From Bacillus_I endophytica_A (GTDB taxonomy: Bacteria > Bacillota > Bacilli > Bacillales > Bacillaceae_H), in assembly GCF_026790145.1 (NCBI RefSeq), contig NZ_JALAMS010000008.1:1-64000 (forward strand): a stretch of 64,000 bases of DNA. Reading direction: 5' to 3'. How positions within the stretch are numbered: the first letter of the stretch is position 1; each line of letters opens with the position of its first letter. Shown here piece by piece: positions 49,258-58,207 of the stretch. Position numbers and translations under genes: made by a program. The notes below the pieces were generated by a model. The model had not been told where the DNA came from. It saw only the letters and a list, made by a program, of their open reading frames with translations, and searched no databases.

Positions 49258-49287
49258 AAAAAAAAGGCTGAAAAAATCAGCCTTTTA
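49258..49287 (-). terminator. recA terminator
   Basis: AAAGGCTGA / TCAGCCTTTT with T run on the minus strand. Confidence 0.8.
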
Positions 49288-50322
49288 TTCTGGAACTTCT
49301 ACTCTTTCTTGCTCTTCTGCCTGTTGGACCATCTCTTCATCTAAACCATGATGAAGACGAATTTGGTTACGAATCTCAGCAGCAATCTCTTTATTTTCTT
49401 TCAAGAACTGTTTCGCATTCTCGCGACCTTGTCCAAGACGTTCTTCGTTGTAAGAGTACCAAGCACCGCTTTTTTGAACGATATCAAGTTCAGAACCGAT
49501 ATCTAAAAGTTCACCTTCTCTTGACACACCTTCTCCATACATGATATCTACTTCAGCTGTACGGAATGGTGGCGCTACTTTATTTTTTACAACTTTAACT
49601 CTTGTTTTGTTTCCGACAACGTCGTTACCTTGTTTAAGCTGTTCTGCACGACGAATTTCAAGACGAACAGAAGAATAGAATTTAAGCGCGCGTCCACCAG
49701 GAGTTGTTTCTGGGTTACCGAACATTACGCCCACTTTTTCACGAATTTGGTTGATGAACAAAGCAATTGTGTTAGACTTGTTGATTGCACCTGAAAGCTT
49801 ACGAAGAGCTTGTGACATAAGACGAGCTTGTAAACCAACATGTGAGTCACCCATTTCCCCTTCAATCTCTGCTTTTGGTACAAGAGCTGCAACAGAGTCG
49901 ACAACAACAATATCAACAGCACCACTTCGTACAAGAGCTTCTGCGATTTCTAACGCTTGCTCACCTGTATCTGGCTGTGATAAAAGAAGTTCATCTACTT
50001 TTACACCTAAGTTTCTTGCATAAACTGGATCAAGAGCATGCTCTGCATCGATAAAAGCAGCTTGTCCACCTTCCGCTTGCACTTCTGCAATTGCATGTAG
50101 AGCAAACGTTGTTTTACCAGAGCTTTCTGGGCCGTATACTTCTACAATACGTCCACGTGGGTATCCACCTATTCCAAGTGCCACATCCAGTGCAAGTGAA
50201 CCACTTGGAACGCTGGAAATCTTACGTTCAGTGTCTTCTCCTAATTTCATAATAGAACCTTTACCAAACTGTTTCTCAATTTGCTTTAAAGCCATATCTA
50301 ATGCAGCTTGACGATCGCTCAA
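49285..50322 (-). CDS. recA: recombinase RecA
   Basis: 345 residues. Walker A GPESSGKTT (about 64-72), Walker B VVVDSVAAL, L2 loop VGVMFGNPETTPGGRALKF. Catalyses strand exchange and triggers LexA self-cleavage. Translation starts at a TTG: the sequence AAAGGAGGAAATCAA-TTG gives (M)SDRQAALDMALKQIEKQFGK, the conserved RecA N-terminus; upstream in-frame codons encode unrelated residues. SOS-regulated, see the LexA box. Confidence 0.97.
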   Translation of the reverse strand: MSDRQAALDMALKQIEKQFGKGSIMKLGEDTERKISSVPSGSLALDVALGIGGYPRGRIVEVYGPESSGKTTFALHAIAEVQAEGGQAAFIDAEHALDPVYARNLGVKVDELLLSQPDTGEQALEIAEALVRSGAVDIVVVDSVAALVPKAEIEGEMGDSHVGLQARLMSQALRKLSGAINKSNTIALFINQIREKVGVMFGNPETTPGGRALKFYSSVRLEIRRAEQLKQGNDVVGNKTRVKVVKNKVAPPFRTAEVDIMYGEGVSREGELLDIGSELDIVQKSGAWYSYNEERLGQGRENAKQFLKENKEIAAEIRNQIRLHHGLDEEMVQQAEEQERVEVPE

Positions 50323-50406
50323 TTGATTTCCTCCTTTAGCGCTTTGAAAGCACAATGTATTAAAACTATTGCTAGTATAATAGTCTGTTTTAAAAGCGAG
50401 TATCTC

Positions 50407-50436
50407 CTCTCCCACACGTTATTTTTCAGTGGGAGC
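50407..50436 (-). other. hairpin in recA 5' leader
   Basis: CTCCCAC / GTGGGAG with a 13-nt loop lies just after the predicted transcription start. May stabilise the mRNA. Confidence 0.5.
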
Positions 50437-50446
50437 TTCTATTACT

Positions 50447-50475
50447 ACTATACATCTTTTTAAGTCATTTGCCAA
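50447..50475 (-). promoter_or_regulatory. sigma-A promoter of recA
   Basis: TTGGCA (50475-50470), 17 nt, TATAGT (50452-50447) on the minus strand. Confidence 0.8.
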
Positions 50476-50484
50476 GGAAAAAGT

Positions 50485-50498
50485 CGAACATTCATTCG
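50485..50498. promoter_or_regulatory. LexA (SOS) box of recA
   Basis: CGAACATTCATTCG matches CGAAC-N4-GTTCG with one mismatch, 10 bp upstream of the recA -35 element. Confidence 0.8.
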
Positions 50499-50510
50499 AT
50501 TTTTTCTCTA

Positions 50511-50543
50511 TAAAAAACAGCGAGCTTTTATAGCTCACTGCCT
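50511..50543 (-). terminator. cinA terminator
   Basis: CAGTGAGCT / AGCTCGCTG followed by TTTTTT on the minus strand. Confidence 0.75.
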
Positions 50544-51769
50544 TCTTTTAATAAGTAATATGCTCCATAGTTGACGGTTCTTTTGCGAATCCCTTCTCTT
50601 GTTCCTTGAAGGTTCAGTTCGTGAACAACCGTTTCTTTCCCTTCGATGGCAAGTCCAACAAAAACATGTCCAACAGGATGCCCTTCCGCTGTGTTTGGAC
50701 CCGCAACTCCTGTGAAACTAATTCCTACTGATGTATTAAACTTTTCTTTTATTTTCTCAGCCATTTGGCGCGCACATTGTTCACTAATTGCGCCATGTTT
50801 TTGAAGAACGTCAGTGTCCACTCCTAAAACATGTTCTTTAATATTATCATGATATGTGACAATGCTACCTCTCATATGCTCACCAGAACCTGAGATACTT
50901 GTCATTCTTTCACTAAACAAGCCACCTGTTAAGCTTTCAGCACTTGCTAATGTCCAGTTCTTTTCACCAAGCTTTTTGAGCGCTTCAGAAAACAATGTTG
51001 TTTGGTCATATCCATAGAAGTATTCGCCAACGCGCTCTTGAATTTTACCTTCAATTTCTTTTAGTAAAGCTAATGCCCCTTCTTCTGTCTCATGCTTAGC
51101 TGTTAAGCGAAGCGTAACTTCCCCATCTCCTGCAAGCGGTGCAATTGTTGGATTGCTTTGAGCTTCTAAAAGATCTTCAATTTCCGTCTCGAGCTGTGAT
51201 TCGCCAATCGCAAAAAAGCGCAGCACGCGAGAAATAATTTGATCTTTTACACCAAGGCGGTCTAAGATGTGAGGTTTTGCATAATTTTCAAACATTGGCT
51301 TCATTTCTTTTGGTGGTCCTGGAAGCATAATGTACGTTTTACCGTCAGCTTCAATGTACATTCCAGGCGCCATGCCGTGATCATTTAATAACACATCTGA
51401 GCCTTCTACAACAAGTGCCTGCTTTTCATTATTCGGTGTCATCACTCGCTTTGTTTTTACAAAATAGTCTTTGATAGAGGCAAGTGACTCCTCGTGTGAT
51501 ACAAGCGATCTTCCTAGTGATTTTGCAACGGTTTCTTTTGTTAAGTCGTCTTTTGTAGGCCCTAATCCTCCTGTGAAAATAAGAAGATCTGCGCGTTCCT
51601 TAGCTGCTTCAATCGCGGTTTCTAGACGTTTCGGATTATCTCCTACAACTGTGTGATAATACACATTTACACCTAGTGATGCAAGCTGTTTTGATAAAAA
51701 TTGGGCGTTTGTGTTTGCGATTTGTCCAAGCAAAAGCTCAGACCCTACACCAATAATTTCTGCATTCAT
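50528..51769 (-). CDS. cinA: competence/damage-inducible protein CinA
   Basis: 413 residues. N-terminal MoaB-like domain (AEIIGVGSELLLGQIANTNA, FTGGLGPTKDDLTKE) and C-terminal NMN deamidase-type domain (SAESLTGGLFSERMTSISGS, FTGVAGPN). Recycles NMN and ADP-ribose in other bacteria; located between pgsA and recA as usual. ATG at 51769 behind AAAGGAGACG. Confidence 0.94.
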   Translation of the reverse strand: MNAEIIGVGSELLLGQIANTNAQFLSKQLASLGVNVYYHTVVGDNPKRLETAIEAAKERADLLIFTGGLGPTKDDLTKETVAKSLGRSLVSHEESLASIKDYFVKTKRVMTPNNEKQALVVEGSDVLLNDHGMAPGMYIEADGKTYIMLPGPPKEMKPMFENYAKPHILDRLGVKDQIISRVLRFFAIGESQLETEIEDLLEAQSNPTIAPLAGDGEVTLRLTAKHETEEGALALLKEIEGKIQERVGEYFYGYDQTTLFSEALKKLGEKNWTLASAESLTGGLFSERMTSISGSGEHMRGSIVTYHDNIKEHVLGVDTDVLQKHGAISEQCARQMAEKIKEKFNTSVGISFTGVAGPNTAEGHPVGHVFVGLAIEGKETVVHELNLQGTREGIRKRTVNYGAYYLLKEGSEL

Positions 51770-51795
51770 CAAAATCGTCTCCTTTAAATATACGT

Positions 51796-51833
51796 AAAAG
51801 GGATTTTAAACAAATTGTCTAAAATCCCTTTTC
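51796..51833 (-). terminator. pgsA terminator
   Basis: AAAGGGATTTTA / TAAAATCCCTTTT. Confidence 0.8.
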
Positions 51834-51836
51834 CTC

Positions 51837-52415
51837 TTATTTCGAGTTAATAAACACGTGCTTTCCTTTTACAAAGTAGTCCCACCCTGAAATAACGGTG
51901 AAAATAACCGCTATCCAAAGGGCAATCTCTCCAAACGGAATAGAAAGAAGAGAAAACGGTACATTGTGTAGAAGGAGCGCAGCAATTGCTACAATTTGAG
52001 CCCATGTTTTAATTTTGCCAAGCTGTCCAGCAGCAGATACTTCTCCTTCACCTGCTAGTAAAAGACGAAGACCTGTTACAGCAAATTCTCGGCTAATGAT
52101 AACAATAACCATCCACGCTGGAGCAAGCTCAATATCTACAAGAACAATAAGAGCTGCTGAAACGAGGAGTTTATCTGCTAACGGATCTAGAAATTTCCCT
52201 AAGTTTGTGACCATGTTAAGCTTACGGGCATAGTAGCCGTCAATCCAATCCGTTGTTGAAGCAATGATAAAAATAATGGCTCCAACAAGATCTACAACAG
52301 GTAAGCTTGTCTCCCCAACATGTAGCGTGCCCCAATCAAAGCCCACTAACATAATAATAAGAAAAATAGGGATTAAAAATATTCGTGCTACAGTAATCTT
52401 ATTTGGTAAATTCAC
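51837..52415 (-). CDS. pgsA: CDP-diacylglycerol-glycerol-3-phosphate 3-phosphatidyltransferase
   Basis: 192 residues, integral membrane. The CDP-alcohol phosphotransferase motif DWIDGYYARKLNMVTNLGKF with the following LDPLAD (DG-x2-AR-x8-G-x3-D-x3-D, about 58-83) is complete. Makes phosphatidylglycerolphosphate. GTG start behind GGAGG. Confidence 0.95.
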   Translation of the reverse strand: MNLPNKITVARIFLIPIFLIIMLVGFDWGTLHVGETSLPVVDLVGAIIFIIASTTDWIDGYYARKLNMVTNLGKFLDPLADKLLVSAALIVLVDIELAPAWMVIVIISREFAVTGLRLLLAGEGEVSAAGQLGKIKTWAQIVAIAALLLHNVPFSLLSIPFGEIALWIAVIFTVISGWDYFVKGKHVFINSK

Positions 52416-52464
52416 AGTTGATTCCTCCAGTTATTCGGTACATACCAAGCTCGTATAGAAACGA

Positions 52465-53406
52465 TTATGATTCGCTATTCGCTTCAGATCCATCATATTG
52501 AATGAAAACGTTCTGCGTTACGTTTTGCTTCGGATCGCTTGGATATTGAACAACTTCACCATTTACTTTCACTTCAACGCCAGGAGCAAAACCAACTCGG
52601 ATTTTCACCTCTTGCTCATTCGTTAAATCAATGGTTTCTGTTTTGCCCTTTTGAAGCATACTGCTAAAGAAAGAGTTGCCTTTGCCATTTGTTACGCCTA
52701 CCCATGAAGGAGTTGTAGCCGTAGCCGTTAATTCAAGCTTAAACTCGTCTGCTCCTTCAAGCTTGTATGTGCCTGCATTTGCTGCACCTTCTACAGCTGT
52801 AAGCTTGGATTTAGATTCATCTTTATCCGACTCTTTTTCCTCTTCTTTTTTAGCATCTTCTTTCTTTTCTGCTTCCTTATTATCATCCGTTTTTGTTGAT
52901 GTTTGCTCACTGTCATCGTTACTATCTTCTTTTTGTGCATCTGATGACTGCTCTGACTGTGATTCGACTTGCGAATCAGTGCTGTTTGCCTGCTCTTTAT
53001 CGTCTTTGTTGATGTAAAGAGCAATCACCCATCCTAAGACAAGGACACCAACTACAACAGCCGCAATGATGGCTTTTGGCAAGGCATCAAGCACTTTTGA
53101 ATTTTTAGGAGCTACTTCCTTTGTTCTTGTTTTTACACGAGAAAGCTCTTCTGGAGCGACTTGGTGCTGTGCGGACGGTATGTCAGCCTGATACTGTTCA
53201 AACGTCTGTTCAACGTTTAACCCAACAGCTTCACAATACTGCTTAATAAACGCGCGCACGTAAAATTTCCCCGGCATTAAATCATAATTTCCTTCTTCAA
53301 TTCCTGCCAAGTAACGCTTTTGGATTTTTGTTTCCTTTTGTAAATCTTCAAGCGATAAGCCTTTTTCAATACGTGCTTCTTTTAACCTTTTTCCTAACTC
53401 TGTCAA
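52465..53406 (-). CDS. rodZ: RodZ (YmfM) cell-shape protein
   Basis: About 313 residues. N-terminal cytoplasmic HTH (LGKRLKEARIEKGLSLEDLQ, to about 70), positively charged juxtamembrane, one transmembrane helix (AIIAAVVVGVLVLGWVIALY, about 113-132), a very acidic Ser/Glu/Lys linker, and a DUF4115 domain (about 220-310). Links MreB to the cell wall machinery. TTG at 53406 behind GGTAGGTG gives the canonical (M)TELGKRL start. Confidence 0.92.
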   Translation of the reverse strand: MTELGKRLKEARIEKGLSLEDLQKETKIQKRYLAGIEEGNYDLMPGKFYVRAFIKQYCEAVGLNVEQTFEQYQADIPSAQHQVAPEELSRVKTRTKEVAPKNSKVLDALPKAIIAAVVVGVLVLGWVIALYINKDDKEQANSTDSQVESQSEQSSDAQKEDSNDDSEQTSTKTDDNKEAEKKEDAKKEEEKESDKDESKSKLTAVEGAANAGTYKLEGADEFKLELTATATTPSWVGVTNGKGNSFFSSMLQKGKTETIDLTNEQEVKIRVGFAPGVEVKVNGEVVQYPSDPKQNVTQNVFIQYDGSEANSES

Positions 53407-53427
53407 TGCTAACACCTACCAATTATG

Positions 53428-54216
53428 CTAAAAATCAAACATAGAAAAACCATTCCCATCAATGAGGGATGGACCTTCAACGGGTTCGTATGTAATTTCC
53501 TCTTCTGGAGAGTTGCGTAATTCAATAATATAGGAAAAATCATCGAGTGTATACTCACTATTTTGCACAAAAATATCTGGATGTTCGATAATTTTTGTCG
53601 CATCAAGTCTCATCACTTCTCGCACAAGCTGCCAATGTTTTTCACTTGCCCGTTTTGTTGAAACAATACCGTCTAGAATAAACAAGTTATTTGGACTATA
53701 TTCATCTTCAATAAGCTGACTTCGAATCGTTTGTTTTAAAAGCGTCGAGGAAACAAAAAGCCATCTCTTGTTCGCACAAACACTTGCAGCTACAATAGAT
53801 TCTGTTTTCCCTACCCTAGGCATGCCTCTAATCCCAATAAGCTTATGACCTTCTTTTTTAAAAAGCTCTGCCATAAAATCAACAAGCAAACCAAGCTCAT
53901 CACGCACAAACCGAAACGTTTTCTTATCGTCCGCATCGCGCTGAATATAGCGACCATGACGGACAGCAAGTCTATCGCGAAGTTTTGGCTCACGAAGCTT
54001 TGTTACCACTATATTATCCATCGTCTTTAAAATAGATTCAAGTCTTTTAATTTGGTCGTTAGAATCACAGCGAAGCAAAAGACCACGGCGCTGATCGTCT
54101 ACTCCGTTTATCGTCACGATATTTATCGCTAACATCCCTAAAAGAGAGGAAATGTCTCCGAGTAAACCAGGACGGTTCTTTTGGATCTGATATTCTAAAT
54201 ACCATTCAATCTTTTC
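53428..54216 (-). CDS. ymfK: YmfK (DUF3388) protein
   Basis: 262 residues. N-terminal ACT-like part (EWYLEYQIQKNRPGLLGDIS) and C-terminal region with RGMPRVGKTESIVAAS, a P-loop-like GxxxxGKTE (about 155-166). Unknown function. Conserved between ymfJ and ymfM in Bacillus. ATG at 54216 with AGGAGC. Confidence 0.88.
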   Translation of the reverse strand, partial: EKIEWYLEYQIQKNRPGLLGDISSLLGMLAINIVTINGVDDQRRGLLLRCDSNDQIKRLESILKTMDNIVVTKLREPKLRDRLAVRHGRYIQRDADDKKTFRFVRDELGLLVDFMAELFKKEGHKLIGIRGMPRVGKTESIVAASVCANKRWLFVSSTLLKQTIRSQLIEDEYSPNNLFILDGIVSTKRASEKHWQLVREVMRLDATKIIEHPDIFVQNSEYTLDDFSYIIELRNSPEEEITYEPVEGPSLIDGNGFSMFDF

Positions 54217-54356
54217 CATTGTCCGTGCTCCTATCTCCATTAATTCTTTCCATTCCTGCCTGTTTCTTTTCTACGTTTATGTATTCTAATATAAATGATT
54301 TTGTGGAAATAATAAACCATGAGTATGAATTTATGAACAATATTTTCAAAAATACA

Positions 54357-54392
54357 CAAAAAAAGAGAGGATTACTCCTCTCTTATTTTTGT
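54357..54392 (-). terminator. ymfJ terminator
   Basis: AAGAGAGGA / TCCTCTCTT, overlapping the stop codon region. Confidence 0.75.
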
Positions 54393-54643
54393 GACCCGTT
54401 ATTTTGTACAAGTTTTACCATCATGTTAGCAATTGCGTGTTGCTCATCTTTAGAAGCAACGCTCCAAAGATCTGCTAAAATCTTTTCTTGCTCTGTTTTT
54501 GCTTCTACTTGGTTTGCTAAGTAATCGCCAATTTTATAAGCAAATTCTGAGACAACTTCATTATCCATACCTTGATTTTGAGCATGGTGAAGACGATCTC
54601 CTAAAAAGTTTTTCCACGTATCCCAGTTTTCTAAAACAGACAT
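54383..54643 (-). CDS. ymfJ: YmfJ (DUF3243) protein
   Basis: 86 residues: MSVLENWDTWKNFLGDRLHH and DYLANQVEAKTEQEKILADL. Small helical protein of unknown role. ATG at 54643 behind AAGGAGGG. Confidence 0.9.
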   Translation of the reverse strand: MSVLENWDTWKNFLGDRLHHAQNQGMDNEVVSEFAYKIGDYLANQVEAKTEQEKILADLWSVASKDEQHAIANMMVKLVQNNGSQK

Positions 54644-54698
54644 GAGGAACCCTCCTTGTTTGTAGTTTCGTTCCTTAGTTTGTCTGTTTTCTTGGCTT

Positions 54699-55415
54699 TT
54701 ATGTATACCATCCACCATTTGCCGAAATAATTTGTCCTGTAATATAGGACGCTTTCTCTGACAATAAAAACTCAGCAACATTTGCCACTTCATCTGGACG
54801 GCCCATTCTGCCAAGAGGAATTTCTTCTTCCATCATTCTTTTTTCTTCTTCGTTAAAGTCAGCAACCATTGGTGTATCGATCACACCAGGAGCGATCGCA
54901 TTAACGCGAATGCCGCTTAGTCCTACTTCTTTTGCCAGCGCCTTTACAAATGCATTTTGAGCTCCTTTTACAGTTGAATAAACGGTTTCACATGAAGCAC
55001 CTGTTAATCCCCAAATCGATGAAACAAGCACAATGGATCCTTCACGCTTACGAACCATAGAAGGTAGAAGCTCTCGCACAAGACGAAGGGGAGATTGAAC
55101 GTGAAGCATAAGCATATCGCTTAGTTCTTCATTACTAACGTCTGTTAACAAACCATACTGACTTTTCCCGCAGTTGTAGACAAGCGCATCGATTGGAACA
55201 ACAATTTGTTGTAAAATCTCTGTTACGCCATCTTCTTTACTTAAGTCTCCACTTACAACGAACACTTCTGTTTGATCTTCAAGTTCTAAAGCTAAGGCTC
55301 GTACGCTTTCTTCATTACGATGATAGTGAAGAACAAGCCGATAATGATTAGAGAGCGTACGCGCTATTTCTTTCCCTATTCCTCCACTTGCTCCTGTGAT
55401 AAGTACTGTTTTCAC
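54699..55415 (-). CDS. ymfI: SDR oxidoreductase YmfI (EF-P 5-aminopentanone reductase)
   Basis: 238 residues. Rossmann motif TGASGGIGKEIA (about 7-18), NAG-like YNCGKSQYG, catalytic SxxxY-K: SSIWGLTGASCETVYSTVKG. In B. subtilis YmfI reduces the 5-aminopentanone on EF-P to 5-aminopentanol. GTG start at 55415 behind GAGGAG. Confidence 0.93.
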   Translation of the reverse strand: MKTVLITGASGGIGKEIARTLSNHYRLVLHYHRNEESVRALALELEDQTEVFVVSGDLSKEDGVTEILQQIVVPIDALVYNCGKSQYGLLTDVSNEELSDMLMLHVQSPLRLVRELLPSMVRKREGSIVLVSSIWGLTGASCETVYSTVKGAQNAFVKALAKEVGLSGIRVNAIAPGVIDTPMVADFNEEEKRMMEEEIPLGRMGRPDEVANVAEFLLSEKASYITGQIISANGGWYT

Positions 55416-55448
55416 TTTTCTCCTCTTCCTTTCTGTTTGACCTATGAA

Positions 55449-55481
55449 AGCCCCCATTGAGTATCAATGGGGGCCGTTTTT
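55449..55481 (-). terminator. ymfH terminator
   Basis: GGCCCCCATTGA / TCAATGGGGGC with T run on minus strand. Confidence 0.8.
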
Positions 55482-56763
55482 ATGACGGAACAACTTGACA
55501 AACGGTAAAGCACTTTTCATCAATTAAATCTTCCGCTACCTTTGTCATATCTTCTGTTGTTAATGCTTCAAGCGTCTCCACAACACGGAATAAATCCATA
55601 TCGTTAAAAGCATAGCGTGTGAACTGATTTGCAATAAATTCAGGTGAATTGAGTGCTTGAAGAAATCCACCAATCTTTTTCTTACAAATGCGCTCAAACT
55701 GTTTTTTCTCTATTTCTTCATCTTTAAAGGAAAGCAAAACACTTTGGATTTCTTCAGTCAAGCGATCAGGATCTTCTGTATCTCCGCCAATAATCGCAAA
55801 CCCAAATCCGCCCTCTTCTGTGTAGTCATATGAGAAAGTTTCATCGATAAGACCTTCATCATACATTTTCTCATAGTGTGAAGAGCTCTTTCCAAAAAGA
55901 TAATCAAGAAGCACATTTACGCTTAGTTCATATTTTAAAAGCTCTTCTCCACTTCTATGCGGATTTTTCGCTTTGATTCCAACGAGACATTTAGAAGACT
56001 GAACAGACATTTTTAACACTTGTTTCTTCTCTGCTACCTCTTCTGGCTCATTGTCAAAATAACGTTTGATTTCATCTTGATCTTGATAATCTTTTTTTGC
56101 TTGATTTTCCCGAACAAACTCCATCACTTTCTCCGGATTTTGTGGACCTACAACAAAAAGAAGCATGTTGCTTGGGTGATAGAACGTATTGTAGCACGTA
56201 TAAAGGTCATCCTTTGTTATGTGGCTAATCGATTCAATTGTTCCTGCGATATCAATTTTCACAGGATGGTTATGATACATGTTTTGGATAACACCGAAAT
56301 ATGCACGCCAGTCTGGATTGTCGTCATACATTGTAATTTCTTGTCCAATGATTCCTTTTTCTTTCTCAACCGTTTTTTCCGTAAAGTATGGTTCTTGCAC
56401 AAAATCAATTAATGTTTCAAAATTTTCTTCGAAATTATTTGTGCTTGAAAACAAATAAGCTGTTCTTGTGAATGATGTAAATGCATTCGCTGAAGCTCCT
56501 TGTTTACTAAAGTTTTGGAAAACGTCGCCATCTTCTTTTTCAAAAAGTTTGTGCTCTAGAAAATGAGCAATTCCGTCCGGCACCGTAATTTTTTCGCGCT
56601 CTCCTAGCGGTACAAACGTATTATCAACTGAGCCGTATTTTGTTGTAAACGTTGCAAATGTTTTATTGAACCCTTCTTTTGGGAGAACATACACATCTAA
56701 TCCACTATCCATTTTTTCGTAGTAAAGTTTTTCATTTAAATTTTCGAATGTAATTTCCTTCAT
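55480..56763 (-). CDS. ymfH: M16 family peptidase YmfH
   Basis: 427 residues. Active-site inverted zinc motif HFLEHKLFE (HxxEH, about 70-78) with downstream Glu (IGQEITMYDDNP). Pairs with the inactive ymfF product as a processing-type protease. Start at ATG 56763 directly after ymfF, or GTG 56775 overlapping it. Confidence 0.93.
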   Translation of the reverse strand: MKEITFENLNEKLYYEKMDSGLDVYVLPKEGFNKTFATFTTKYGSVDNTFVPLGEREKITVPDGIAHFLEHKLFEKEDGDVFQNFSKQGASANAFTSFTRTAYLFSSTNNFEENFETLIDFVQEPYFTEKTVEKEKGIIGQEITMYDDNPDWRAYFGVIQNMYHNHPVKIDIAGTIESISHITKDDLYTCYNTFYHPSNMLLFVVGPQNPEKVMEFVRENQAKKDYQDQDEIKRYFDNEPEEVAEKKQVLKMSVQSSKCLVGIKAKNPHRSGEELLKYELSVNVLLDYLFGKSSSHYEKMYDEGLIDETFSYDYTEEGGFGFAIIGGDTEDPDRLTEEIQSVLLSFKDEEIEKKQFERICKKKIGGFLQALNSPEFIANQFTRYAFNDMDLFRVVETLEALTTEDMTKVAEDLIDEKCFTVCQVVPS

Positions 56764-56764
56764 T

Positions 56765-58042
56765 TTATTCACCACCCTCTCCTTTTAAGAAATAAATTGT
56801 ATCAAGCTGAACTTTTTGGGCAACAGCAACAACTTCCTCTTTAGTGACAGCTTCAATTCTTTTTAAATATTCATCAATACTAACCTTATTTTCCGTCAGC
56901 TCATTATGATACATAACTTCAACAAGGCCTCTTGCTGTGTCAACTGTTTCTAAGAGTTGGTTGCGTATTACAGCTTTTGTTTGACTTAATGTGTTTTCAT
57001 CAAAGTCGCCATTTTTCATTGCGTCACTTTGCTCTTTAATAATGGAAACCGCTTTGTCATAGTTTTTCATATCAATTCCTGACATGACCATTAAAAGTCC
57101 TTTATGACTTTCAACACGAGACGCTGCATAATAAGCAAGACTTTCTTTTTCCCTTACGTTTGCAAAAAGTTTGGAATGAGAAAAGCCACCGTAAATACCG
57201 TTGTATACTTGCAGCGCAAAATAGTCATCGTCTCCATAAACGATATTTGTTCGATACCCCATGTTTAATTTCCCTTGTTTAACAGGCTGCTTCTCTTCTA
57301 CAACATTTTCTTTCTCTACAGACATTTGAGCTGGAGGTGAGATTTTACGCGCGCCTCTTTTTTCAAACGAAAAAATATCTTTTGTATACTGAACAACTTC
57401 GTCTTCCTGAATATCTCCAATCACATAAAGATCAGCACTATTTTCAGTTAGCATGTTTTTATAGTAGTCGTAAAGACTTTGAGCCGTAATTCCCTCAATA
57501 TCTTCAAGTCGGCCGTTTACATGAAGATGATATGGTTCATTTTTGCACATTTCTTCTACAAGGCGCAGATTAGCATAGCGCATTTTATCATCAAAAACAG
57601 CTTGAATACGCTGTTTTAAAGCACGTTTTTCTTTTGCTACGATATCCTCTTTAAATACTCCATTTTCTAAAAGAGGGGCTGTAAGTACATCTCCTAGCAA
57701 ACGCAGCGATTTTTCAAGCAATGGTGTTTGATCTCTTAAATATTTTTCATTTGCTACATCAACGCGAAACGTCATAACATGATGTTCACCTTTTTTCATC
57801 AAATCCACCTGTAAAGAAGCTCCATACAAGTCTTCTAGATATCCTTGAAGCTCTTTTGAAGATGAAAGGCTAGCTGTTGCACTTTGAAGTACATATGGAA
57901 GCAATGCGCGATGCGTAACCGTTTCTTCTTCAAGGGGTGCGCTCAGCTTTAAAAGAATTGTATTTGTTTTATATTTTTCAGTTTTGATTGTATGTAACAC
58001 TAAGCCGTCAAGCTCATGTTTGTTTTCTGATAAAATTTTCAA
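56765..58042 (-). CDS. ymfF: M16 family protein YmfF (inactive subunit)
   Basis: 425 residues, M16 fold without an HxxEH motif at the equivalent place, so presumably a structural partner of YmfH. TTG start at 58042 is indicated by AAGGAGGATACGAT immediately before; the longer frame to 58096 has no ribosome binding site. Confidence 0.9.
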   Translation of the reverse strand: MKILSENKHELDGLVLHTIKTEKYKTNTILLKLSAPLEEETVTHRALLPYVLQSATASLSSSKELQGYLEDLYGASLQVDLMKKGEHHVMTFRVDVANEKYLRDQTPLLEKSLRLLGDVLTAPLLENGVFKEDIVAKEKRALKQRIQAVFDDKMRYANLRLVEEMCKNEPYHLHVNGRLEDIEGITAQSLYDYYKNMLTENSADLYVIGDIQEDEVVQYTKDIFSFEKRGARKISPPAQMSVEKENVVEEKQPVKQGKLNMGYRTNIVYGDDDYFALQVYNGIYGGFSHSKLFANVREKESLAYYAASRVESHKGLLMVMSGIDMKNYDKAVSIIKEQSDAMKNGDFDENTLSQTKAVIRNQLLETVDTARGLVEVMYHNELTENKVSIDEYLKRIEAVTKEEVVAVAQKVQLDTIYFLKGEGGE

Positions 58043-58157
58043 ATCGTATCCTCCTTCAAAATAAGCAGTCTTTTTTGCTATAGTTCTATTGTGCATCTTG
58101 TTTATCTTTTTTAATCTTCCTTTTAATATAGCGAAAAGAAGACCTCTTTTTCAAGAA

Positions 58158-58196
58158 AAAAAGCCCTTCCTACCCAAATGTAGGAAGAGCTTCTAT
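58158..58196 (-). terminator. ymfC terminator
   Basis: AAGCCCTTCCTAC / GTAGGAAGAGCTT hairpin. Confidence 0.7.
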
Positions 58197-58207
58197 TTAT
58201 GTTATGC

